Source: CAVQEK01 sp963711495 (lineage in GTDB: Bacteria; Bacteroidota; Bacteroidia; Cytophagales; Cyclobacteriaceae). Taken from it: DNA of 64,000 bases. How positions within the stretch are numbered: position 1 is the first letter of the stretch; each line of letters starts with the position of its first letter. Location: contig CAVQEK010000004.1 of NCBI GenBank assembly GCA_963711495.1, positions 2,356,001 through 2,420,000 on the forward strand. Reading direction: 5' to 3'. The notes below the pieces were generated by a model that worked only from the letters and a program-made list of their open reading frames with translations, had not been told where the DNA came from and searched no databases. Position numbers and translations under genes: made by a program. Shown in pieces: positions 35,540 to 45,600 of this stretch.

Positions 35540-36556
35540 GTGATATTTAGTTATAACAAAAAGAATAGGATATTTTTCCACCTGCTGTTTTGGGTATTGG
35601 TGGTGATGATTTATACACTGTTTTTCAGCCGCAATAATGAGAACTTCTGGTTGACTTTGTTTTTTATCGGGTTGCTCACCCCGGTAACCATCCTCGCTTC
35701 TTATTTTCTAAACTACGTATTGATCCCCAGATATTTGCTGCATAGACGGTATTGGAAGTTTGGCCTTTATTTTACCTATACCCTGCTGGGGACCATTTAC
35801 CTGAATATGATTATTCTGGTGATCATTTTCATTACCATGGCCGATTATAAATGGGCGAATATGAATCCGCTGATTGTGGATATACCATTTATTATGTCCG
35901 CCATGTTGATGGTTGTTTTTATGGCAACGGCGATCAGGCTGGTATTTCTTTGGTTCGATGCGGAAAGGAATAATCAACAGCTTTTACTGGAAAAACTGGA
36001 TTCGGAACTTAAATTCCTGAAGGCGCAGATACACCCACATTTTTTTTTCAATACCCTCAACAACCTCTATTTCCTCACCCTGCAAAAATCAGATAAAGCG
36101 CCCGATGTGGTCCTTAAATTGGGTGAACTGTTCAATTACATATTGTATGAATGCACACCGCGTTTTGTTTCGCTGGAAAAAGAATTGGCACAGGCGCACA
36201 ACTATATCGATTTGGAAATGCTTCGCTATGAGGACCGCTTACATATTGAAGTCAACGTTTCAGGAAATATGGAAGGAAAGATGATTGCCCCTTTATTGTT
36301 GATTAATTTACTGGAAAATAGCTTCAAACACGGCATCATGAAAAACACAAAAAAAAGCTGGATCAAATTAAATGTAGCAGTTGAAGGAGAAAATATATCA
36401 ATTTCCCTGAAAAACAGTAAGCGGAAAATGAAACAGGATAATGAAGGAATCGGATTGCAGAACCTTCAGAAACAACTGGAATTAATATATGAAAAACCGG
36501 AGTTGCTACAGATCAATGAAAATGACACGGAATATTCAGTCCAACTGCATTTGTAA
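35540..36556 (+). CDS. LytS-type sensor histidine kinase (His_kinase family)
   Basis: A 338-residue kinase with four N-terminal membrane helices (about 12-30, 38-60, 75-98, 110-135), a short coiled linker, and the His_kinase domain with phospho-accepting H165 in QIHPHFFFNTLNNLYFL. A HATPase-like part follows (NLLENSFKHGI, GIGLQNLQKQLELIY). A GTG start is used. The LytTR regulator starts 22 bp after its stop, so the pair forms a two-component system. Confidence 0.9.
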   Translation: MIFSYNKKNRIFFHLLFWVLVVMIYTLFFSRNNENFWLTLFFIGLLTPVTILASYFLNYVLIPRYLLHRRYWKFGLYFTYTLLGTIYLNMIILVIIFITMADYKWANMNPLIVDIPFIMSAMLMVVFMATAIRLVFLWFDAERNNQQLLLEKLDSELKFLKAQIHPHFFFNTLNNLYFLTLQKSDKAPDVVLKLGELFNYILYECTPRFVSLEKELAQAHNYIDLEMLRYEDRLHIEVNVSGNMEGKMIAPLLLINLLENSFKHGIMKNTKKSWIKLNVAVEGENISISLKNSKRKMKQDNEGIGLQNLQKQLELIYEKPELLQINENDTEYSVQLHL

Positions 36557-36578
36557 TGTGATGTATAAATTTTAATTC

Positions 36579-37286
36579 ATGACCATTAAATGTTTGATCG
36601 TTGATGACGAGCCATTGGCAAGGAGACTGCTGGAAAGTCATCTGACAAAGGTGCCGGCGCTTTCGCTGGTTTCCTCCTGTTCAGATGCCCTGGAAGCCAT
36701 GGAAATTTTACGACGTGAAAAAATTGATTTGCTGTTTCTCGATGTTCAGATGCCCGGAATTAATGGGATTGACTTTCTGAAAGTATTAACGGAGCCTCCG
36801 AAAGTCATTTTAACGACAGCGTTCAGGGAATTTGCTCTGGAGGCATTTGATCTTGATGTCATCGATTACCTGCTCAAACCCATTTCATTGCATCGGTTTC
36901 TGAAAGGAGTAACCAAATATTTACAGATAAACCAGATGAAACCGACAACGAATCCATCCACAACACAGGAAGATATTCTATTGATCAGGGTGGATAGAAA
37001 AATGGTTCGGTTACAACCGGATGACATTTATTACATAGAAAGCCTCAAAGATTATGTGAAAATCCATACAGCGAAGAAAACCTTCATTACCAAAGAATCT
37101 CTTTCATCCATGGAAGAAAAATTAAAGGCTCTGGGATTTATCAGGATTCACCGCTCTTTTCTGGTTGCTTTGGATAGGGTCGAGGCTTTTAATAATGAGT
37201 TCGTAGAAATAATAGGCCAGCAGTTACCATATGGCAGGACCTACAAAGAACAGGCCCTGTCCAGATTGGAAGGACCGGGAAAATAA
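36579..37286 (+). CDS. LytTR-family response regulator
   Basis: A 235-residue regulator. The receiver domain (about 1-118) has the acidic pair D9/D10, phosphorylation site D55 in LFLDVQMPG, T in TTAFREF and K in YLLKPI. The LytTR DNA-binding domain (about 132-230) contains DDIYYIESLKDYVKIHT and RIHRSFLV. Partner of the LytS-type kinase immediately upstream. Possible targets are the divergent MotA/TolQ-like gene and the sulfatase downstream. Confidence 0.93.
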   Translation: MTIKCLIVDDEPLARRLLESHLTKVPALSLVSSCSDALEAMEILRREKIDLLFLDVQMPGINGIDFLKVLTEPPKVILTTAFREFALEAFDLDVIDYLLKPISLHRFLKGVTKYLQINQMKPTTNPSTTQEDILLIRVDRKMVRLQPDDIYYIESLKDYVKIHTAKKTFITKESLSSMEEKLKALGFIRIHRSFLVALDRVEAFNNEFVEIIGQQLPYGRTYKEQALSRLEGPGK

Positions 37287-37465
37287 TGAATTGGTGAAAT
37301 TAAGATGAAAAGCATAAATTGAGTGCTGGTTTTTTGGCAATATGATGCATTCAGGTGTCATGAAAATTTCAACCGGCGATTGTCGATTTCTGTTCATCTA
37401 AGGTTAAGCAAAGTGATATCAAAGAATAATATTTGTTTGCCAGTCAAAATTTAATTTTTCCCGTG

Positions 37466-38866
37466 ATGATATTGAATATTAAAAATTTAATCCTCTTAAC
37501 CAGCCTGTTGATGCTGGTGGCATGTGCTCAAAAAAAAGCAGTCTTGCGACCGCCTAATTTCATTATCTTCATCGCTGATGATGCAGCCTGGAATGATTCC
37601 GGCGCTTACGGAAATAATGCCATACAAACACCAACCATCAACCGGTTGGCGCAGGAGGGAATGGTCTTCACCAATGCTTTTGTGACTACGAGTTCATGCA
37701 GTCCAAGCCGGTGCAGCATTATGACTGGTATGTATCCGCATAACACGGGTGCACCGGAATTGCACATGCCTTTGCCGGACGACCGGGCGCTTTTTGCCGG
37801 CGAGCTCCAAAAGGCTGGTTATTACACAGTTTCTGCAGGCAAATGGCATCTTGGTCCACCAAGAAATGAATTTGATAGCATATACGCAGTCAGAGATCCA
37901 AGCGGGGCAATCGACTGGGTTCGAGCAATAAAAAACCGGCCAAAAGGGAAACCATTTTTCCTGTGGCTTGCTTCCATTGATCCTCATCGTCCTTATGAAG
38001 AGAACATTATACCCCATCCACATGATCCTGCTCGGGTGATTGTGCCACCTTATCTTCCCGATAACGATTCAACCAGAAAAGATATGGCCTTGTATTATGA
38101 TGAAATCGCCCGGTTGGATTCAAATATGGAAAAAGTGCTGGAGGAGTTGGATCGGCAGGGAGAAACTGATAATACGGTAATTATTTATATGAGTGATAAT
38201 GGACGGCCTTTCCCCGGCTGCAAAACCCGGATGCTCGACGATGGACTGAAAACACCGTTTATTGTTCGCTGGCCCAACCAGGTAAAGCCAGGTTCTGTTT
38301 CCCAAAGTCTGGTAAGTTCCATTGATATAGCGCCAACTTTTTGTGCGTTAGCGCACATTGATCCAATCCCACAATTTCAGGGGGTTTCTTTTGCCACGGT
38401 GCTGGAAGATCCGGTGAAGGAAGTCAGGGACCATGTAATCGGGGAACATAATTGGCATGATTATCAGGCCCATGAACGTGCGGTGCGCACTAAAGATTTT
38501 TTGTACATCCGCAATGCATTTCCGGAATTAAACGCTTCACCTCCGGCTGATGCGGTCAGAAGTATCACCTATCAGGAAATGATAAGACTGTATCATAACC
38601 GGGAACTACAGGATCAATTTATGGATTGTTTTGTGGCGCCACGACCGGCTGAAGAACTTTATGAGGTAGAAAGCGATCCTTATGACAGTAAAAATATCAT
38701 CCATGACCAGGCTTATCGACAAAAGCTACTGGAGATGAGAAAGATACTCGATCAATGGATTGAACAGACAAATGATAGCATTCAGGCCATCCCAACGCCG
38801 GATATGTTCGACCGGTTTACAGGTGATAAATTGATGGATATACAGCAATACCGGGCAAAAAAATAG
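37466..38866 (+). CDS. Lipoprotein sulfatase (family S1)
   Basis: I start at the ATG at 37466 because it gives a clean lipoprotein signal (LLMLVAC) with a 466-residue product; an upstream TTG would add 11 residues. The formylglycine motif CSPSR has C78, followed by the conserved TGMYPHNTG. Metal-site features are FIADDAAWND near the N-terminus and SDNGRPFPGCKTRMLDDG. It ends with a heparan-N-sulfatase-like C-terminal region. It would desulfate glycan fragments in the periplasm or on the surface after activation by a formylglycine-generating enzyme, which is not in the window. Confidence 0.9.
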   Translation: MILNIKNLILLTSLLMLVACAQKKAVLRPPNFIIFIADDAAWNDSGAYGNNAIQTPTINRLAQEGMVFTNAFVTTSSCSPSRCSIMTGMYPHNTGAPELHMPLPDDRALFAGELQKAGYYTVSAGKWHLGPPRNEFDSIYAVRDPSGAIDWVRAIKNRPKGKPFFLWLASIDPHRPYEENIIPHPHDPARVIVPPYLPDNDSTRKDMALYYDEIARLDSNMEKVLEELDRQGETDNTVIIYMSDNGRPFPGCKTRMLDDGLKTPFIVRWPNQVKPGSVSQSLVSSIDIAPTFCALAHIDPIPQFQGVSFATVLEDPVKEVRDHVIGEHNWHDYQAHERAVRTKDFLYIRNAFPELNASPPADAVRSITYQEMIRLYHNRELQDQFMDCFVAPRPAEELYEVESDPYDSKNIIHDQAYRQKLLEMRKILDQWIEQTNDSIQAIPTPDMFDRFTGDKLMDIQQYRAKK

Positions 38867-38896
38867 ACATCGGGGAATCAATTCACAAGAATAAAA

Positions 38897-39223
38897 ATGA
38901 ATACGGAAGAATTCAGCGCATTGGCTTTGTCCTTTCCTGGCACCATTGAAAGCCCTCATTTCGACAGGATTGCTTTCAAGATTATCAACAAACGAATTTT
39001 TACAACGATGCATGAAAAAACTGCCACAGCCAATGTAAAGCTTACACGAAAAGAACAATCGGTATTTTGTGCCTATGATAAGCATTTAGTGTACCCGGTA
39101 CCGAATAAATGGGGATTACAGGGCTGGACGACTTTTGAATTGGCCCATGTGCCAAAAGAATTGATGCTGGACGCCCTCGAAAGTGCGTACAATGACGTAT
39201 TGAATAAAAAATCCAAAAAATGA
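38897..39223 (+). CDS. MmcQ/YjbR-family protein
   Basis: A 108-residue small protein of the MmcQ/YjbR fold: GTIESPHFDRIAFKI near the N-terminus, ANVKLTRKEQ, and GWTTFELAHVPKELM near the C-terminus. These proteins have a double-wing DNA-binding-like fold of unclear function. Its TGA overlaps the next ATG, indicating coupling with the winged-helix gene. It stands apart from the glycan genes in function. Confidence 0.85.
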   Translation: MNTEEFSALALSFPGTIESPHFDRIAFKIINKRIFTTMHEKTATANVKLTRKEQSVFCAYDKHLVYPVPNKWGLQGWTTFELAHVPKELMLDALESAYNDVLNKKSKK

Positions 39224-40323
39224 CCCTGTCAGATATAGCCAGAACCAGGTTGATCAATCATCAAATTGTTCAACCGAAATGGAATACGCCATCAGAAGTC
39301 GTGGGTTGGATGGGAGCCATGCAGGCCCAGGATTTTGAAATGTCAAAATGGGCGATTGGCGTCCGGCAGCCGAACTTGGAAATAAAGGACGTTCAGGATG
39401 CTGTGAATAAAGGAGAAATTATCCGGACTCATTTGTTGAGGCCAACATGGCATCTTGTTGCTTCGGAAGATGTTGGCTGGATGTTGGACCTGTGTGCCCA
39501 CCGGATCAAAGCTTCTTTAAAGTCAAGGTGGAAAGAACTGGAATTGAACACCAAAGAATTGCACAAATGTTATCGACTGATCGAACAAAACATGGCAGGA
39601 GACAAACATCTGACCAGGGATGAATTGAAAGGTCTGTTTAGTGCAGCAGGCATAGTCACTGCGAATAACAGATTATCACATATTTTGATGGGTGCAGAAA
39701 TGGAAAAGCTGATTTGCAGTGGAATCAATAAAAACAAGAAGCCTACCTATGCTTTATTTGGTGAACGGGTGAAGGACGGTAAGACCATGGAGAAGGATGA
39801 GGCAATTTCTGCGCTGGCTTCCAGGTATTTTAGTAGTCATGGGCCTGCTACCGTTGAAGATTTTATGTGGTGGTCCGGACTACCTTTGACGCAGGCGAGA
39901 AAGGCAGTGGAAATTGCGAATTCCAAACTGGAGAGAATAGAAGTTGAACAGGTATCTTATTGGTTCAACGGTGATTATTTAAAAATAGAGGGGCCTGTTA
40001 GCCAGATACATTTATTGCCAGCATTCGATGAGTTTGTCATCAGTTATAAAGACCGAACCGCCATTATTGCATCTGATCATCAAAAAAAGGCATTTTCGGC
40101 CAATGGCATGTTTTTCCCCATTATTGTTTATGATGGAAAGGTGATCGGAATCTGGAAGCGTAAAATTCATTCATCTTCTTTCAACGTAAGCTTTGAATTT
40201 TTTACAAATTTGACAAACGAACAACGTCAATTCCTCAATTCTGCTCTTCGTCATTTTGAAAGATTTTCGCAAATGAAGTTCTTTAGTGATCAAAATCATG
40301 AGACTTTAAAAGGGAATGAGTAA
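39220..40323 (+). CDS. Winged-helix protein of the AlkZ / YcaQ-like DNA glycosylase family
   Basis: A 367-residue protein of the winged-helix DNA-binding (HTH_42) superfamily that includes the AlkZ glycosylases unhooking DNA crosslinks. Seen: IARTRLINHQIVQP, GWMGAMQAQDFEMSKWAIGVRQ (the conserved QAQ motif, in which Gln residues act in catalysis), RTHLLRPTWHLV and a C-terminal DEFVISYKDR region. The ATG overlaps the upstream MmcQ stop (ATGA). This pair is probably a small DNA-repair or stress unit embedded in the locus. Confidence 0.85.
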   Translation: MTLSDIARTRLINHQIVQPKWNTPSEVVGWMGAMQAQDFEMSKWAIGVRQPNLEIKDVQDAVNKGEIIRTHLLRPTWHLVASEDVGWMLDLCAHRIKASLKSRWKELELNTKELHKCYRLIEQNMAGDKHLTRDELKGLFSAAGIVTANNRLSHILMGAEMEKLICSGINKNKKPTYALFGERVKDGKTMEKDEAISALASRYFSSHGPATVEDFMWWSGLPLTQARKAVEIANSKLERIEVEQVSYWFNGDYLKIEGPVSQIHLLPAFDEFVISYKDRTAIIASDHQKKAFSANGMFFPIIVYDGKVIGIWKRKIHSSSFNVSFEFFTNLTNEQRQFLNSALRHFERFSQMKFFSDQNHETLKGNE

Positions 40324-40797
40324 GATCCGGACATCCATGAAAAACCGCATTAAACTAATTTTAATTCTGTTACTAATAATCCCAATAACGGCGGGCCAAT
40401 GCCCCATCGGATCAGTTGGTTATTGAAACTCCAGGCAGAAACGTTTGAGTTACGTACCTTGAAATAACGATAAATCTTTTCTGCACCCGCCAGGGTTATC
40501 GTACCCGCAGGCATCGGCACTTCTGAAATGAAAAAAGCCAAGTGGCGGCCTGGGGAAAGCGCCAGGATCTGTCCCAACTGTTGACGTGAAGGTCACGATG
40601 AAAATGCCAGCTTATGTAAATTTTGCGTTTCGCTAGTTCAGAACGAGGGTGACGCCAAATTTTATGGCAGAATACTATTTTCTCCGTGCCACCCTTTATT
40701 CGCGTTTATCACTGTTTCTGTGTTATCCCCATTCTATCCCCGGTGTTTTCTGTACAATTTAATCCATTATCATTATATTTGATCCGTCTCAGGGATT
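40324..40797. other. Intergenic stretch with gene debris before second sigma operon
   Basis: Apart from the signal-peptide stub, the minus strand at 40350-40577 has a 75-codon frame (GRHLAFFISEVPMPAGTITL and onward) that reads like protein but has no recognisable family and may be a remnant. Upstream of the sigma factor ATG is TATATTTG at 40774-40781, which fits the Bacteroidota -7 consensus TAnnTTTG, though no convincing -33 TTG lies upstream. Confidence 0.4.
40337..40429 (+). pseudogene. Signal-peptide stub of a lost secreted gene
   Basis: An ATG opens a 30-codon frame encoding a basic start, a long hydrophobic run (LILILLLIIPITAGQ) and a stop soon after. It looks like the beginning of an exported protein whose remainder was deleted. 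It could also be a chance or very short membrane peptide. Confidence 0.3.
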
Positions 40798-41391
40798 ATG
40801 GATATCAATAAGCATATATTTAACAATGATCAACAGGAATTGGCCCGGGGTATTGCCACTGGAAATCAGGACTATTTCGAAAAGGTGTATCACCTTTATG
40901 CCAAAAAAGTTTATGGCGTGGCCAGAAACTTCTTCCTAGACCACAACGATGCTGAAGAAATGGTCCAGGAAGTTTTTTTTAAGCTGTGGAAAAACAGGGG
41001 GCACATTGACCCGGATCTTTCACTGGAAGCTTATCTGGTGACCATTACAAAAAACACCACATTGAATTTTTTGCGTGCCAAAAGCAACCGGATACACTAC
41101 ATATTCGAGGCTACAGCAGGAAACAAATTGTTAGAAAACAATGTGGAAAACACCATCGATTACCATGAATCGCTTGCCCGTTTAAATGAAATATTGGACG
41201 AGGTTTCGCCTCAACGAAAAAAGGTATTTCAAATGGTCAGGTTGGACGGCATGAAGGTGGATGAAGTGGCGAATATGCTAAAACTATCCAGGCGCACCGT
41301 AGAACACCACCTCTACCATGCCACCAAATTAGTCCGGTCCAAACTAAGCTTTTTCGTGCTTGTTTTGTTCTACTGTTTTTGGGCCATATAA
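40798..41391 (+). CDS. ECF RNA polymerase sigma factor, second locus
   Basis: A 197-residue sigma factor with region 2 at about 20-90 (DHNDAEEMVQEVFFKLWKNR) and region 4 at about 130-180 (LSRRTVEHHLYHATKLVRSK). The C-terminus ends in a hydrophobic tail (LSFFVLVLFYCFWAI), a feature of some Bacteroidota ECF factors linked to SusCD systems. It heads the sigma-FecR-SusC-SusD series. Confidence 0.92.
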   Translation: MDINKHIFNNDQQELARGIATGNQDYFEKVYHLYAKKVYGVARNFFLDHNDAEEMVQEVFFKLWKNRGHIDPDLSLEAYLVTITKNTTLNFLRAKSNRIHYIFEATAGNKLLENNVENTIDYHESLARLNEILDEVSPQRKKVFQMVRLDGMKVDEVANMLKLSRRTVEHHLYHATKLVRSKLSFFVLVLFYCFWAI

Positions 41392-41462
41392 AAAAAATCC
41401 CTTTTCCCATTACGTATTTTTTTCCCCGCAAGGGTATTCCATTATAAAAGCTGCGATTTGTA

Positions 41463-42548
41463 ATGGACAAAACCCTCATCCAAAAGTTTTTTAGTGGAGA
41501 AGCCACCAAGACAGAGCGTATACGCTTTATGGAATGGCTTCGCACGGAAGCTTCTGAAATGGAAGTGGAGCAGGAGGTAAAGCGGTATTTCAAAGGCAAC
41601 ACCAACCAAACATTCCTGTGGGATGATGATGAAGTCCTGAAAAAACTCCAAATGAAAATTATGACGTTGGAAGATGACGTTAAAGAATCTTCTCTGGGCA
41701 ACGAAGCATTGTCGTCATTCGCCGAAAAAAACAGGAAACCACGGCGGCAAGAAAGTTTTGTGAGACGTCTTGATGTAGTCCGAATGCTAAAGGTTGCCGC
41801 GATGTTGTTCCTCATTTCCTTCATTTCCATTCTGAGTTGGCGGTCTTATGAACAACATAAGGTTCAAACCGGTATGGCTGTTACGGAAATGCTGACCAAA
41901 TCCACCGGTCAAGGCCAGAAGCTGAGTTTTTATCTGGACGACGGTTCGAAAGTGATCCTCAACGCAAGCTCCAAAATAACCTTTCCCAGCAAATTTACCG
42001 GTGGGGAACGGAAAATAAGCATGGAAGGTGAAGCATATTTTGAGGTGGTGAAAGATGCCAGCAAGCCATTTGTCGTGGCATCGGGGGATTATATGACTGA
42101 AGTATTAGGGACAAGCTTCGTGGTGGATGCCGACAAGGAAAGTGGGCATATCACAGTTGGATTACGGAGTGGAAAAGTGAAGGTTGAGAAATTAGGCGGC
42201 CCACATGGAGACGCCAGCCCGGTTTTGTTAAAACCCGGTGAAATGTTAACTGTAGACCTTAATACGGGAAGGAGAAATGTGGCCGGATTTGAGGACGTGG
42301 CCATATTTGGCTGGACCGATGGTATACTTTACTTCAAAGACGCACCATTCAGGGAAGTGGCCAACAGGCTGGAAGAATGGTATGATGTCCAATTCACATT
42401 CAACGAACAGCCCCAAATCGACAAAAAATATTCGGGGAAATTTGTGAACGAGACCCTGGACAATGTACTGAAAGGGTTGAGTTTTGTGGATGATTTCGAT
42501 TATTCCATCGCAGGAAAAAATGTGACAATTAAATTCAGGGAACCATGA
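41463..42548 (+). CDS. FecR-family anti-sigma factor, second locus
   Basis: A 361-residue anti-sigma protein: cytoplasmic N-terminal part with FFSGEATKTERIRFMEWL, one membrane helix (about 109-128), a periplasmic FecR domain (about 145-240, SMEGEAYFEVVKD and VLGTSFVVDADK), and a C-terminal DUF4974 region (APFREVANRLEEWYDVQF). Follows the sigma gene by 71 bp and precedes SusC by about 100 bp. Confidence 0.93.
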   Translation: MDKTLIQKFFSGEATKTERIRFMEWLRTEASEMEVEQEVKRYFKGNTNQTFLWDDDEVLKKLQMKIMTLEDDVKESSLGNEALSSFAEKNRKPRRQESFVRRLDVVRMLKVAAMLFLISFISILSWRSYEQHKVQTGMAVTEMLTKSTGQGQKLSFYLDDGSKVILNASSKITFPSKFTGGERKISMEGEAYFEVVKDASKPFVVASGDYMTEVLGTSFVVDADKESGHITVGLRSGKVKVEKLGGPHGDASPVLLKPGEMLTVDLNTGRRNVAGFEDVAIFGWTDGILYFKDAPFREVANRLEEWYDVQFTFNEQPQIDKKYSGKFVNETLDNVLKGLSFVDDFDYSIAGKNVTIKFREP

Positions 42549-42651
42549 ATAGTTCGTGACAAAGGCATTATAAAAAACCTCCGCTAAACTTTGGACGGTG
42601 CAGCGAAGGTTTTTATTGGATTAATTACGAATAACTAACCTTTTTAAAATT

Positions 42652-45600
42652 ATGAAAAAAACCATACTACGGCAAATAATAATGTTGTCGAAACTAACAT
42701 TTTATGGATTCGCATTCAATGTCTTAGTAGCAGGGTCATTATTGGCCTTTTCTTCCAAGGCACAATCCATTAAGAGCGTGAAGGAAACCAGTGTTTCCCT
42801 CCACCTCAGCAATCCAAGTATTGGCCAGATCTTCCATGCTATAGAGGGCCTGACCGATTATAATTTTTCCTACAATCAAGACGACATCGACTCCGAAGCC
42901 AAAATTTCAGGCAAATTCAATGAAACTTCCGTGGCCGATGTGCTGCTGGAAATCTCAAAACAATCAGGCCTGAAGTTCCGGCAAGTAAACAACAGCATCC
43001 ACGTGGGACTCAAGAAGGACGCCTCGAAACAAAAAGAAGCCCTGGAAATCATATTGCAAGGCATGACCATCACAGGGCGCGTTACCTCATCGGAAGACAA
43101 CAGTGGGCTGCCAGGCGTGAATGTGATTGTGAAAGGAACTTCACAAGGAACAGTGACCGATGTAGATGGGAATTATAAAATTGATGTGCCAGGCGCCGAG
43201 ACTGTGCTGGAATTTAGTTCTGTAGGATTTGTATCCGAATCGATCACTGTTGGCAGTCAATCCACCTTAAATGTCGCACTTGTTCCCGATGTAAAGGCAT
43301 TGAATGAAATTGTAGTCGTAGGGTATGGCACCATGAAACGGTCGAATGTTACCGCAGCAATTACTTCAGTCTCTTCAAAGGATTTCAAAGATATACCCAC
43401 ATCCAATGTGGCGACCTCGCTGCAAGGTAAGCTTCCTGGCGTGGTTGTTCAGCAAACATCCGGCAATCCAGGAAGCACCCCGGCGATAAAAGTACGTGGT
43501 TTCGGGTCTATAAGCGCCGGCACAAGTCCGTTGATTGTGGTTGATGGCAACATCGTGTCTCCCGAGGTGTTTTCAACTTTAACGGCCAATGAAATTGAAT
43601 CAGTGGATGTTCTGAAGGATGCTTCGTCCACGGCAATTTTTGGTTCACGCGGGTCCAATGGGGTTATTATGGTTACTACCAAACGGGGCAAACCCGGAAA
43701 AACTTCATTGAGCTTTGATGCATATACAGGAATCCAGCAAGTGACAAAAAAGGTTGACGTCCTCAATTCCCAACAATTTGCGGAATTTAATAAGGAGGCG
43801 GTGAACAATGCCTACCTGGAACGCGTCCCTGGTGCACAACCAACTGACCCAAACAGCGTTCGTCCTCAACCATCGGAAAGACTGCGTTATCCGCAGGGTG
43901 ACCTCTTCGATTGGTTCAATTTCGATGACCCCACCAAGGTGGCAAACCTGCCTTACACGGATTTTCAATCGGAGATATTCCGTACCGCCCCTATCAGCAA
44001 TTATCAACTTACCACGTCGGGAGGCAATGACAAAGTGCGATTTCTGGTTTCCGGAGGATATATGAAACAGGACGGCATCGTTGAAAAATCAACCCTGGAC
44101 CGCTATACCTTTCGGTCTAATATAGATGTGAATATCACCCCGAAATTTAAAATGGGCCTGGATATTAACCCGACCTATCGTGTACAGGAGAACGTGAAAA
44201 CAGACGGCCACTGGGCAAGCAATGGAATAATAAATGCCGCATTGTCTGCTGCGCCCATGGCGCCTGTTTACAGTGCAGACGGCTCACAATGGTCATCTCA
44301 ACAGGAACTGGCGCCACCCTATGGCTGGCCTGGCGTGACCAACCCTATAGCCAACATTTATGAAAATAATGACCAGTCAAAAATGTTGAACCTCCTTGCA
44401 AATGCGTATGCCGAATACGATTTATTCGATTGGCTGACATATAGGATGTCGGGGAATATGGCGTATAACGACGATCGAGGAAACACATTCCGGACATCCA
44501 GGATGCCATTAAATCAATTGCTGCCACCGAACCAGGCTGTGGGCGGTGCGTCCTCATCTATGGATATTTCATACCTCTTCAACCAAACACTTTCGTTTAC
44601 CCATACCATAAACAAAGTACATAATTTTGATGTGCTTTTGGGCATGGAAGCAACCAGGTATTATTACGAAAGCAGTAGTGCCGGCGCGATCAATTTCCCA
44701 AATGACGTAGTCCAAACTTTGAATTATGGCACTGTAAATTCAGGCTCTTCCTCTAAAACAGAGAATTCCGTGGCATCCTATTTTGGACGGATAAATTATG
44801 ATTACAACGGCAAATACCTGGTTAATTTCTCCATTCGCCGGGACGGTTCATCATTATTTGGCCCCGACAATCGCTGGGGCACGTTCCCGGCAGCATCATT
44901 AGGTTGGAGGCTGTCGCAGGAACCTTTTATGAAAAACCTGGAATATGTTTCAGAAGCCAAGCTCCGGGTCAGTTATGGCCTGGCAGGAAACAATGCGTTT
45001 AGCAACAACTATCCCTATGTAGGTTTGTTATCGCCTGACAACTATGTGTTGGGCGATCAGTTGGCCAATGGTTTGGGTGCCTCCACACTTGGCAACTCTT
45101 TATTGGGATGGGAAAAAAGCCGCCAGACCGATTTGGGCATAGACTTGGGTTTTCTCAATGACAGGATATATTTCATTGCCGACTATTATCTTCGGCGGAC
45201 GACTGATTTGTTGTTAAATGTCAACGTTCCTACGCTTACCGGCTTTAGCTCTTCAGTAAAAAATATTGGAGAAATGAAAAATAAAGGATGGGAATTTGCA
45301 CTAAATACCCACAATTTAACCGGTGAATTTACCTGGAGCACGAATGCAAACCTTTCGTTTAACCGCAATGAGGTAGTAGCTTTAGGCCCCAGTGGTGACC
45401 CAATTCTGAGTGGATCGGGTGTTGGCCAAACAAATATGACCGTTATCGGGGAACCCATTGGAAATTTCTACGGCTACAAACAGATCGGTGTCTTTAAAGA
45501 CCAGGCAGACCTTGATTCCTATCCACATTTTGTCGATTCGAAGCCAGGCGACGTGAAATTTGAAGATGTGGATGGCAATGGCGTTTTAAATCCTGATGAC

